A stretch of 64,000 bases of DNA from Lanius collurio (Eukaryota > Chordata > Aves > Passeriformes > Laniidae). A program made the position numbers and the translations under genes. The notes under the pieces were generated by a model. That model made no database searches. It saw nothing but the letters and a program-made list of their open reading frames with translations, and was not told where the DNA came from. Location: assembly GCA_020086605.1 (NCBI GenBank), contig JACBWW010000003.1, positions 54,717,661 through 54,781,660 of the forward strand, written 5' to 3'. Of this stretch, positions 51,776 to 62,900 are shown one piece after another; position 1 is the first letter of the stretch; every line of letters starts with the position of its first letter.

Positions 51776-52708
51776 TCAAACGTCTAGCACCATGTCGTAG
51801 TGTTGTTGCTCTTTCTTCCGCCTGCCACATTTGTTGATAAGAACCATGTACAAAGTCAAAAGCAAAACCCAGTAACATGCATAGAGTATTGTGCCAATGA
51901 TGAGAACTGTCTGTTTTGACTCAGAAAATGGCTTTTTTGACTCCTTGTAAATAGTGAAAATTACGCCACCTAGGAGGATTGTAAACCAAATGGAGACTGG
52001 AATGAGTCCTATAAAATTAACTACAATGGTTTTCCTTCCTGATGTGCCCCACCCTGCTTTGTTTATCGTGGCAATTGCAAACATCTTTGCTGGCAGTAAA
52101 CTTGACATGTACAACACTGAGTAGAGTGACATGAAAACCATGACAATGTTGCCCCTAAGGAAGCTGGCAAAGGAAGACTTTATCAGACCAACTAACTGAA
52201 CTGTCAACAGGAAGAGGAGGATGTTCCAGATTTTTCCCCTGTAGAAGAGCTGAATTACTGTGGCAATGAGGAAGAAAGGAAAGAATCCAGTGATTACAGC
52301 TTCATAGGTCATCCACAAATGGTGCTTGTGGAACCACATTGCATTATAAAGCCACTCTCTAAAGTAGGATTTACTCCAGCGGGTCTGCTGATTCAGCCAC
52401 CTGAGATACTCTATCGGTGTTTCCGTAAGGCACTTGGATCTAGCTGTGTATTTTGTTGCATAGCCCAGACTTAGCACTCTGTTAGTTAGATGCCTGTCAT
52501 CTCCAAAGCTGCACTGGGAGCCCATAAACTCTTGATTGTACCAATCTTCCACAAATTCATGGAGTAAAGAGTTTCTGTACATTCCCAGAGGTCCACTGAT
52601 GCATTGTACACAGCCAAAGTAGGACTGACAGGCTCTTTCGATGTTAAATGCCATCCAGTATCTCACGCTGCTCAGAAAGGAGATCCAGGAATCGTATTTG
52701 TTCAAAAT
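51776..52708 (-). CDS. HAS2: Hyaluronan synthase 2, coding exon 4 (residues 244-553 and stop)
   Basis: The last HAS2 exon carries the rest of the catalytic domain and the C-terminal membrane cluster. The acceptor is TTTTATTTGCAG| before ATTTTGAAC (exon begins at 52708), and the stop TGA is at 51778-51776. Visible motifs are GDDRHLTNR (312-320, with the GDD acceptor-site acid), the QQTRW signature (350-354, QXXRW, typical of processive family-2 transferases), and a chain of hydrophobic segments from about residue 376 to 535 separated by short loops such as NKAGWGTSGRK. The tail reads GRRKKEQQHYDMVLDV. Compared with the 552-residue mammalian form as I know it, this tail seems one residue longer near QQHYD. 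The reading frame is intact throughout, with no frameshift or stop. The same frame stays open upstream into intron 3 to 52765, but that part lies beyond the acceptor and is not coding. Confidence 0.98.
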   Translation of the reverse strand: MLNKYDSWISFLSSVRYWMAFNIERACQSYFGCVQCISGPLGMYRNSLLHEFVEDWYNQEFMGSQCSFGDDRHLTNRVLSLGYATKYTARSKCLTETPIEYLRWLNQQTRWSKSYFREWLYNAMWFHKHHLWMTYEAVITGFFPFFLIATVIQLFYRGKIWNILLFLLTVQLVGLIKSSFASFLRGNIVMVFMSLYSVLYMSSLLPAKMFAIATINKAGWGTSGRKTIVVNFIGLIPVSIWFTILLGGVIFTIYKESKKPFSESKQTVLIIGTILYACYWVLLLTLYMVLINKCGRRKKEQQHYDMVLDV

Positions 52709-54601
52709 CTGCAAATAAAAAAAAGTTTTCCTTTTAGATGAGCTCTTGAAACAGAAAATCTGCACATCGGATCAATAAGGAATTTGCAGAGACTAGAGCA
52801 CCATTAGATGAAATGTGGTGAGAACCTCACTCCTGTGTCCAACCCACGGCAATCCCAAGAGCTACTCAAACAGCTCTGTCAGGACATTGACAGGAAGGGT
52901 GAGATGAAACCTTCAAATGTCAGTTTCAACTAGATGTTCTTTTTTCCTTGCAAGCTTTCCTATTCTCCACCAAGAAATTTCCTTATTTTCTGTCTTATTC
53001 TTCCTTCCCTTTTGTCCCCAGTTAAAGACCTGCTTGATTTAGACTTTTCCCAAGAGGAGCTAGTGAGTTCATGGTCTTCTGCTACTTTTCTGCCCATGCA
53101 CATCTTTGAGACTCACAGGACTCCTTCCAGCCCTCCCAAAACTATGCTGGAGCATGAGAAAATCTGAGTACATGGTCTTTGCCCTACATTTTTGGTATCA
53201 TAAGGCTGGCCCTAGAGGTTTAACCCTGAACTGTGTCCCCATATCCAGCATTAAGTCCTCTGAGGAACAACCTGTTCTGTCTCTGCAGTACCAGCCTGTT
53301 ACCTTGTCCCAAGACATATGGTGATACTCCAGCAGTCTTCCTCAGGCCCACATAAATGTCTCAGTCTTTCTCTTCTGCATAATGCAAAGCTCACCCAAAG
53401 CTCAGATCTACACTTAACACAGACATATTCTAAGAGTCTGAACACTCAGTGAATGTATGAATGCATGCAGATGCACAAGTCCGTGGCTTCACACCCAGGT
53501 TCTCAACACACACCTTGTGCCAGAGGATGCGGCAAGGAAGTGTGTGTGTCTTTGTCTTTCTACAACTATAAAGCATTGTCCTGCACTAGAAAAAAAATAG
53601 TCTTTTGCTCTGATGGCCCTAATATCTGTCAAGTTTAATTCCAGAACATATTAGAAGCTTGGGGATAGGCTCAAATGCTGGAAAATGAGCTGGGGGGGGA
53701 AAAATCCCAGAGCTTTCATTCTGTCACCTTTCTTCACAGAGGACACACGTCCTTCCCACTGCAGATGCTTATGAACCTTCACAGCCACAGCTGAACCTGT
53801 ATTTCCTCCCTTCACTTGTACTCACATATGCCTGGAATTTCACATGCATAGGCTGTGTATGCCTGGTTTATGTTCAGTCTAGAGCTCCAAAGTTATTCCA
53901 GTTTCTGTAGGAATCCTAATTTCTGGAGTTATGAGCTACATGCCTGAAATACTTCTGACTGCTTGGGTGTTCATTACTAAGTTCTTGCTCATTTACATGG
54001 CTCTTTCTCCTGTCTCACATAGAAAGCTCATCTGAGTATGGGGGACTAAGGCCAACTGAAATATCCCTACACATTTCTCTTTATAAATTGCAGCACAAGG
54101 AGTTGTGTCAAAAGGAATCAACAGCCTTTTGCTGTAGTAGTCAGACAAACTCAGTAATGCTGGAAATCCTAACATGTGGAGCTGGTCTAACTTGGGAGTT
54201 TTCTATTGCCCTGCCTGACAGAGATAGGAGACCCAGCAACATACAGAGTGCACAGTGCATAGCATTTCAAAATTGCTTTTATTTCTAACAGTCTTGGCTG
54301 TCAGTAGTAATATAATTGAAGACCTTGAGGTGCTGGGCATGGCTTTGGGAGACCTATTCCCAATTCCCTACTCGTCTATAGTTTTTCTATGGTACCTTGA
54401 GCAAGCAGATTTACCCCGAGACTCAAAGATGCCACAACAGTCCTGACAACGCCAGTGCCCACCTTTTCACATATAGGGGGCAGAATATTATTTGTTTGCT
54501 TGCTATGGGTGTTAAAACTATACAATGCTCACATCCAAGAATAAGTTTCCATTCAATGGACAAAAAGGCTAAGGTATGATGAAAGCATCTATAATGGTAT
54601 C

Positions 54602-54649
<48 letters not shown>

Positions 54650-54755
54650 GCATAGACACATAAATTATATTTAATGCTTTTCCAGACAGAGAAATCTGTT
54701 CTAATGCAAATAGTTGCTGAAACACCTCTGTTAATCTGAAAATTGTTGTACTCAC
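52709..54755 (-). other. HAS2: HAS2 intron 3
   Basis: This 2,047-bp phase-0 intron lies between exons 3 and 4. It begins GTGAG on the minus strand and ends TTTGCAG. It holds a (TA)n microsatellite near the 5' splice site and otherwise unique sequence; no other gene or clear mobile element was recognised. Confidence 0.95.
54602..54648. repeat. (TA)n microsatellite in HAS2 intron 3
   Basis: An uninterrupted TA alternation of 36 bases (54608-54643, 18 units) is flanked by imperfect TA/CATA units. It starts about 110 bases inside intron 3 from the exon 3 donor. Such tracts are usually length-polymorphic. Confidence 0.97.
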
Positions 54756-54857
54756 CTGCACATCACCTCCAACTCCTCCGACCATTGGATCTTCTTCTAA
54801 AACTTTTACCATCTCTACTGATGAGGCTGGATCAAGCATTGTATCTGAATCACAGAC
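54756..54857 (-). CDS. HAS2: Hyaluronan synthase 2, coding exon 3 (residues 210-243, DXD motif)
   Basis: This short 102-bp exon encodes 34 residues and starts with [10 protein letters not shown]. The DSD triplet (residues 212-214) is the DXD-type metal and UDP-sugar binding motif of the GT-A fold. Ser221, which is O-GlcNAcylated in mammalian HAS2, is present. The acceptor reads TTACTTGTAG|GTCTGTG and the donor TGCAG|GTGAG; both flanking introns are phase 0. The exon ends in GGVGGDVQ, which joins in frame to ILNKYDSW of exon 4. Because the exon is a whole number of codons, skipping it would keep the frame but remove the metal-binding motif. That consequence is inference; no skipping can be seen from DNA. 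Confidence 0.97.
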
Positions 54858-57800
54858 CTACAAGTAAGAAAAAACAACAAAAATGGGTAAAGAAGCACAC
54901 TAGAGAAGGAACTAAAAATCATGCAAGTGGTTATAATGACTATAAATGCATATTCTCCTGAATGCAATTAAATCTGACTTTAAAGTCTGCACTGATATTT
55001 CTGTTAAAGGTCACTTGTACCAGGCAGCAAGGCGTAGTGCTGCACAAAACACAGAGCTTATTAAGGCTGCACACACAAACAATCCTCTCCTCTGTATCAG
55101 CTCCATTTGTTTTACTGGCACACTGGGCTGGCTTCTTCAAATAAGATATGGGGCACTGCAGAGTAAGAAGGTGTTTGTGGGTGTGCAGCAGATTCCTGTT
55201 ACTCTGACACAGAGTTTCCCTGCATCAGCTGCACAGTTGGACACCCTGGTCAAATGTTTCCCACAGCCATATGAGGGAGGAAGTGAGGAGTTAAATCCCA
55301 GGCACTTATTATAAAAAAGAAAAAAAAAAGTCGGGTAGGAATCTGGAGAAACTTAATAGTTCTTTCACTCATGGAAGGCTTTAGCAAGTCATGTCAAATA
55401 TGTAAGAAACAAGAATGCATGATGTGTTATTAGTAGTGCAGGGATTTGACATTTGACGTAGAGAAATTATTTGCTATTTTTCTCTGGCATTCTTATAAAA
55501 AAACAGGTAAGGCCAGAAGGCATGAGTCCTGAAGTTCAGTACTCCACAAGACCAAGGCAGAAGTAGATGACATACAAGGCATTTCAGCTACACAAACACT
55601 CCTAGTCAACTAAACACTGTGTACATTAGGAAATTGGCTTTCCCCTGGAGAGTAGGAGGAGGGCTCAGACAGGCTGGCTGGTCTGTGAGGCAGCTGGCAT
55701 TGCTTTCGTTTGCTCTGAGGAGAATGACTTGGGCTGCAGCCTGTTTAAAACAAGAGGGTGTCTCCTTGTTGCAGTTGTTGCAGCTGAAAGAACTGGACAA
55801 ATGGTGTGTGAACTCAATTCACAGACACCCAGGAACTGGAGCAGAGACTGTCCCAGAAACACCTCTCTGACCAGCTGAATCCCACCCTACAAATCCTCAT
55901 GCTGCTTCCAGTTTGTCTCCACATTGCATTCCTGTGACTTCAGATGGGGTCAGTAGGAGCGAATCAGAAGCTCTGCATAAACAGAATATTAAGACAGATC
56001 CTGTTGAGACTGTAATGTGTATCCTAATTTTGGTGTCCTTTCATGCAAACTTTCAATTCAGCCTAAGCCCTCTAACTCCAGGGGAGGTAACCTTCATGTC
56101 TGCTCTATGAAAGCAGAAGAGAGCATCAGGGCTCTGCTCTGGACCAGACTCAAGAGGAGAGGTTACCCAGGATAGCTGGACTGCATATCTTGGGATGCAG
56201 CTGGGAGTCTGCCAGCATGCTCCCCCTCCATGTTCAGTCAGAGGGGGCCAAGAGGAGAAAGGTGATGAAAGCTCTTATATCTCCATCAGGAGAAAAGCCA
56301 CAAGCATCTCCAGCTCTCACTAACTTGATGCATCCATCTCCTCTCCTCAAAGGCCTCATCCCACAGCGTCTTTGAAATCTGGCCAAGGTGTGACTCCAGC
56401 TTTAGTGGAAAGCTGTCACCAGTGGCAGCAGGAGTGTTAGAAATGGTGCAAAACAATTCTACTGAAGTGGGGAAACAGTGCTTGTTTTTTTACCTGGGTC
56501 TTCCAGGACAAACCTGTAGCAGAGTGTTCTGCACAGGGAATCTGGAGTTTGCTGAATAGCCAGGGTGCTCAGGCAGTGACAGGCATGGCATTTCTTGTGA
56601 CCACGAGCAGTGGGCTGGGATCAGCTGCCTCCCAGCCCCTCTGCTTTCCCTCCAGCACCTGTCACTTAAGCAGCTCCCACCCCATCAGATGCATTTATCT
56701 ACGACAGAAAGGACTGCCTATGAGCCACATCACTAATATATTAGACATGAGCAATCCTGAAAACACTGGATTTTTTAACAAATACCATCACGCATCCTGG
56801 GCATGCCAGCATAGTAGATATGTCTGGGTTTCTGGGGCAAATCTAACAAGCCATCATTTTCCATTTGGATGAAGTTTTTGCAGGTGAACAGAGGATACAA
56901 CCAGAGAAATACAGGCTTGTTTGCCCTGGGAGCCCAAATAAAACACACTGACACCTGCCTAGCTAGGGGGTGCCCAGGACAGCCCAGAAGACAATTTGTC
57001 ATCTTTCCACATAGGGGCCAAGCGATCCAAGCATCACTGCCTTGGGTCACAGAATTAGGTTACATGAAAGGGACAATTGACCTTCAGGGAGCTGTTCAGT
57101 TCCTTGCTATAAGCAGTGACAGTTTATCCAAGCTGCTCTGAGCTCAGGCTGCACTGGACTGTCCACACAGACACCTCCGTCAAGCCATGAATTGCACCCT
57201 GCTTACCTCACAACTCTGCACTGCTGATACCTGCCAGTTTAACTCCTCCACCTGCACACTCCTAAACTTGCCCATACCTAAACTCCTCTAGGATGGAAAT
57301 AAACCTTCACAGCAGTTTTGAGTACTTAATGAGAGACTACTAATGAGTAACAGCTTGTTATCTGCACTGGTCTGACCGTTTATGATTGCCTGTTAATAAT
57401 TCCAGGGTGTCTTTTAAGAGCTATAAGGCCTACAATTTTGGGGGCTGGGCAGTGGTGCTGACTGGCCACTTTTTAAAGTGCTTAATCATTGCTGCAGATT
57501 ACTTAGTCCTTGAAATATTGGGCTTGTTTAAAGTAATTTACCCGGGGTTACCCCAAAGAGCCATTTAAAATATCTCAACTTTTATTCATTCATAAAATAG
57601 AGCCACATTTTAGCTGCACTTTTTTATGACTGTAGTAGCCAGGGCCACTAAGGGGCTGCATTTCTACTACAGATGTGACTCTAAATGTGACTGTGGCATG
57701 AGTCACTACTGCAGACTGTGCTCACAGCAGCATTACAGTCCCTGGCAAATTCATTAGATCTTCTGAGCCAGGTCAGGAGTGTTAAGTGAACAGAAATACC

Positions 57801-59353
57801 TCTTCTATTTTCTCAGTTTATGCTATGACTGTTGAAATAGACACGTTTTCCAGGTTCCCTGAAAAATACAAGAGCTGAACTGAGGGAGGAAACTTGCAAT
57901 GAATCTGCTTCTTCTCTGCCTTCTTTCTCTGCAATCTGGTATGTCTGTGTGAAGTGATTATAAACTCATGCTAATAAAGAAAATCAGCATTTTTATCCCA
58001 TTATAGTTCCTCGCACAGACAATGGAGAGCTTAAGCCCATTGTTTTCAAAGAATAAATCAGTTTCAGTTTGGGAAGTGGTAGAGGATGTGTTTTAAATCT
58101 TGGCCTTACTCTCCTAGTTCCAATAACAGAGCGGTTCCTGGCACTCTTCAGTTTCTGTCCTCCTGCGCATGGAAGACTTGCTGCTCTCAGCCCAGCTACT
58201 GGCAGCCTCTCCAGGTCCTTGGACGCTGCACGTGGATGCTGTGCTGTGCAGTGTGCACACACACCCACACAGGGCTGGGCACAGGCCCCAGAAACACATG
58301 TGGCTCAGCCATGCAGCTGCCCTGAGCCAGCAGAGCACCTCGCAGGGAGCTGCTGCTCCACTGCAGGAGACTGCTGGCTGCTCTGAATGTGGGAGAAGCT
58401 AGGAAAAACTGAGGGTGGTCCATTAGGAAAATCATCTCCTATTCAGTGGGAATAGGCAAATGAGCCTTGTTGGCCTGAATTGCTAAGGAAGGGTCCTCAG
58501 TGTTCAGCCAGTGTATCTGAACCCACCTGCCTTCCTCCACACACGACCTCTTCCCCTTCCCACAGTCAGCAGGGCTGTTTGCAGGAGAGAAGAGTGTTTC
58601 TACTAAGTAAGGCAAAAACATAGACAATCTTTCAGGGGATCCAAGGCAGCTGGAAAGAAATGTGTCTCAGCTGCTTTGGAAAGAGAAAGAGAGGACCCAG
58701 CCTAATTCATTTTTGAGTGAGTAGTGTGTCATTAGGCCCTTAAAGGCCAAGTTGCAGTGAGTGAGGTAATGCAGCTGTAAGTAATGAAGCAAAAGCTCCT
58801 TCAGGCTTTAGCTGAAGAAATTTTCTTTCAAATCTACATTGACCCTTTTATTGAATATTCCACCATGGCCTTCAAAGCCTTTAAAATATATCCCCATCTC
58901 TTTTACTGATTTCACCACTTCTCCAAGATATTCCCTAGTGAGACCAAATACCTGTCTTATGGGCTTGCATATGGGGCCACTAAGAAACTCATAAAATAAA
59001 GCCTCACTCGAGACCCTCACCTAAAGGAGCAGAGATGAGGCTTTCAGGAGGTGGTCACTGGCTTTGTCTGGAACAAAATCATTTAGAAGAGGGGGCAGTA
59101 CTGAAGGCAGGGGAAGGATTTCAGATTTCTCCAGTAGCTGGTGCACAGATTTAAAACAGTCACAGATAGACTGGCCATTTTAAAAGGTAGCAAAATACCC
59201 TTTTAATGGTCAAGCTGTTTCCAAACAGACTGAAAGGAGCACTGTGTTCATCAGGGACTAGGATGGCCTCTAACATGCTGCACAAAATATACAAAAGCTG
59301 CTTTCTTTCAAAGTGTGTTTGAATTGGCACTGACCTGGTGCTCTAATACCTAC
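54858..59353 (-). other. HAS2: HAS2 intron 2
   Basis: This 4,496-bp phase-0 intron starts GTAGGT and ends TACTTGTAG on the minus strand. It is mostly unique sequence of mixed composition, somewhat richer in G+C around 58,140-58,400. A degenerate CTCF-like core lies at 57,645-57,658 with two mismatches to the consensus. No transposon or internal gene was recognised; several short open frames on both strands show no family resemblance. Confidence 0.95.
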
Positions 59354-59980
59354 CTGTACATAATCCACGCTTCTCCCCAGTGCTTTGAATGCTGTGTACA
59401 TTACTTCTCTTTTTCCACCCCATTTCTGCATGATGCAAACACTTTTGTTGGACAGGACCAGCTGAGATACATGTTGCATGCTCTCTCTGTGAGACTCCTC
59501 TGTCTCACCCGGACCTTTGTCGTGGAAGTTATTACTCCAGATATAAGTGGCACAACTGTCCCTGCCCATGATTTCAGTGAAAATGTCCATCATGTAAACG
59601 TCGTCTTCTGAGTTCCCATCAATGACCATAACAACTTTAATTCCAGGGTAGGTCAATCTTTTTACAGAAAGTAAACATTTTCTTAAGTAGTCAGGATCTT
59701 CTTGATAGGCAGCAATACAAAGGGCAACTGTTTTGTTCAGTTTGATTGGAGTCTCTAGCGACCGTTTCATTTTCCTGTGCTCTAGGTAGGCAAACAGGCT
59801 TTGGATGATGAGATGTGATGCCAGGATAGCACCATAGAGTCCAAAGGAGAAGTAGTAGTTGTCTGTTTGGATGAACTGGTAGCCCACAATGTAAGCAGCG
59901 GTGATTCCCAGCAGGAGGGACACCCCGAAGAGTGTGGTTCCAAGTATTCTCAGGATACATATAAACCTCTCACAATACAT
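59354..59980 (-). CDS. HAS2: Hyaluronan synthase 2, coding exon 2 (residues 1-209, N-terminus)
   Basis: First coding exon of HAS2, a family-2 processive glycosyltransferase of the plasma membrane. The enzyme alternates UDP-glucuronate and UDP-N-acetylglucosamine to build hyaluronan and extrudes the chain through the membrane. The ATG at 59980 begins a protein starting MYCERF. Two hydrophobic segments (about residues 11-33 and 45-67) precede the cytoplasmic catalytic domain. Visible landmarks are VALCIAAYQEDPDYL (85-99), the DGNSEDD acidic motif (121-127) and WGGKREVMYTAF (187-198). Residues matching known regulatory sites of mammalian HAS2 are present: Thr110 (AMPK phosphorylation) and Lys190 (ubiquitination). 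The 3' splice AG occupies 59982-59981, so the exon starts exactly at the ATG. An in-frame TTG CAG just upstream is the splice acceptor, not coding. The donor is TACAG|GTAGGT with the last exon base at 59354, phase 0. Identity is very secure from the sequence match to the family. Confidence 0.98.
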
Positions 59981-62900
59981 CTGCAAAGAGGGAGGGAAAC
60001 CATTAGCAGAGCCACCACTTGCTGATATAAGGCATCATAAGGGGTGCATGTGGCTGCAACGCAGATCTCAGCATCAACAGACACACCTTGAGCTTCTGGC
60101 TCACAGACTCACTGCATCCCCTTGCTCAACTTAACATCTTCCTCCATTTAAAGTACGACCTAAACAGACTTAATGTAGCAGAGATGTTTTCTGCTATTTG
60201 TAATGTCCTCACAGAAGGTGCTGTCTGTGTCAGGATCTTATTTTGGCAGCCTGGGCTGGTTGGATAAGACACTCTGTCATATTATCCTGAGGAGGTTGGA
60301 GAAGGGGCTTTTGGGCCACCACTCGCTTCATAAGGTCACTGGAGAGTGGAACAGCTGAATGTCTGGGCAGCCCCTCCTCATCCCCCATCCATGTCATGAC
60401 TGCATCCCACCCTGAACTGTTTCTGTCGCTTAGTTATGTTTGCAAAAATATTGGAAAGAAATTCTTAAAACAGATGCCTGAATGTATTTATAATTTTTAA
60501 AACAGATGTCTGACTATATTTATAATTTATATTTATATAATCAGACATCTGCTTTAAAAGGTATTCTCAATACCATTGCAAAAATGTATTATTCATACAT
60601 TTGTGTACATAGATCTATGCATGTGAGCATGTGTGCATAGGGGCTAAAGCTTGACCGAGATTAAGTATGTGGCAAAAATATGCATAAATTAAACAAAGCC
60701 AACACTCCACCCTGGACTCAGAAAGTCACTATGACATCAGCTGATTCTGACCACTTCTATATATTTAGGTTACCTGGCTGTAAAATCTTCTAACCTAAAC
60801 TCTGGGCTATGGAGGAACTGGCTGGCATGGAGGGTGCTCTGGCATTCTTGAAACAAACAAACAGTATGGGCAGGCAGGCAGGTAGAATACATTGGTACCT
60901 GACTGCTTTTTTGACAATCACATTAACCATTCTATGCAACAGCTTTCTCAGAATTATAGGAGGTTAATGACAACATTTTCTATCAATAGAAGCATTTTAT
61001 GTGAAAGAGATAAAACAAATTACATCTGTTTAAGGCTAACCCAGCAAGTGTGTTGCAATGCTTGAAAATTTTGCTGAATTAGGTCCTCTCAGAGTAATGG
61101 ACTTAATATTTGTGTTTTCTTGCTATTATTCATATTTTCCCTACTGTTATCATCTCACTCATCTGCTGCTCATGTTTGTTTCACCATCTGTTGGCCAAAG
61201 CTGAAGTTAGAACAGGACTTCCTTACATCATATATGTTTTTAACTCTTCCTTGAAAAATTACTACCAAGATGCAGCAGTATAGCTGTCATTAACTATATA
61301 TATATCTGAAAAGCTATAGGCTTGGAACAAAAAAGTCAACACAGAATCACTTTCAACATAAAAATAATCTAGGCAAGCATGAAGTTTGAGGTTACAAAGA
61401 CTTTGCTTTTTTCCACTGGCTATTTAGGGTCTTAAATTTCAAGACAAGAGGAGGCCACTTAAATGTGTATTTGGAGGCACTGTTAAAGAAATCGGACCCT
61501 GTCTCTAGGACTTCCTTGAATACTTAAGGCTGGGATCTGACAGGTGCTGTAATCATCTACCAGCAAAAGGGACCCTCCCTGCTCTGGCCTGTCTGAAAAT
61601 CTTTCACAGCAGGGGTCATAAAGATGCCTAATAAAAGACAGCTTATGCTTACCACCACTATAGGTGAACTGAAACTCAGTGCCCAAAATAGACTTGCTTT
61701 AGAAAACAGATTAAGTAATGGATCCCGACCAGATTCCCTCGAAGCATGCAAAATGTCACAAACATCAAGGAAAATGTCTCATTAATGGTGCACTTGTACT
61801 CTGCTTTCCCATTTGGGGTCCTAAAGTCTGCTTACATTAAGAATTATATGGCTGAAATGAATAGGATTTACTTTAAGATCTGGAGTGTCTACATTTGAAT
61901 GACTGTATCCTGTAGCAGGCATCTTTTACATTAATTTGTTATTGTTTTGCTCTACCTATGAAGTGCTTCTGCACAAAAGGAAAAAAAAACACCCAAAATC
62001 TCTTTGTCATTACAGCACAGATCCTCTCCTTTGCAAAAATCCAGTCTTTTAAGATAAATAAATCAATTTCTGGTATTAATAAAACAACATTTCTTTCCCT
62101 TTCATTGTCAACCTTAGGAAAATAAACAGTGTTTTGATCTAAATTCCTGGCTTTCATCAAAGAAATTTTCCCCTTTGTATGTGCAATTGAGGGTTTTATG
62201 TTTAGTCTTTTAAACGACTGAGTCTCAGGGGAACTGGAAATGTTGCTCAATATTCTCAAGATTTAACATGAGGTATTGATTGCTTGCCCAGCAGAAATAA
62301 TCTTTATCAACTTTAACATGCCCAAACAATGGAAAAGAAGCCAAAAATTCTCCACCCATCTCCAATAATTAAGCCAAGAAGTTAAAAGGAAATGATGCTT
62401 GTCCAAGTCTGGGACCAAAAATGAACTGCTGAGTCAAATACTAGCACTCAGGCTAGGCAGCAGCTTCATCAGAGACTTTAACGTCAGACAGTGCTGTTAT
62501 GAGCATCTATCTTGGCCTGACACAGTAAAATACAATAATTCTATGCTGCACTTTGGGCACCTAAATCCCTTACAGGCACCTTCACCTAGCCCCGTGGTGC
62601 TGAACCCAGTATGAGTTTTATGCAGCCTCCAGCAAGCAGATCCAAGGTTTGCATGGCCAAGGTGAATGCATGTAAAGAGTCTTCAAAGTCTGCTACTGAG
62701 CAGCTCTTTCCTTTCAGGGATGCAGCTGAGCATTGCTCACCAGCCTATCTCGTAGAGCTGAAATGTGAAAGCCATATGCTAAATCCTAATGCTGTGTAGG
62801 CTGTTGCTGATTCAGTCACACATTTTGATTCACCAAGCAGTGTCTTGTAGTGGCTATACAGTAGGAGGCAAGGAGTGCCTTTCTTTGGAGGGTCTTATGG

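Noticed and set aside
52709..52765. Upstream extension of the exon 4 open frame
   Set aside because: It lies before a canonical TTTGCAG acceptor and its residues are unrelated to HAS2; exon 3 joins exactly at 52,708.
59981..59986. Two extra N-terminal residues for HAS2 (TTG CAG upstream of the ATG)
   Set aside because: These bases are the end of intron 1 (TTGCAG acceptor), TTG is not a normal start in vertebrates, and HAS2 proteins begin at the following Met.
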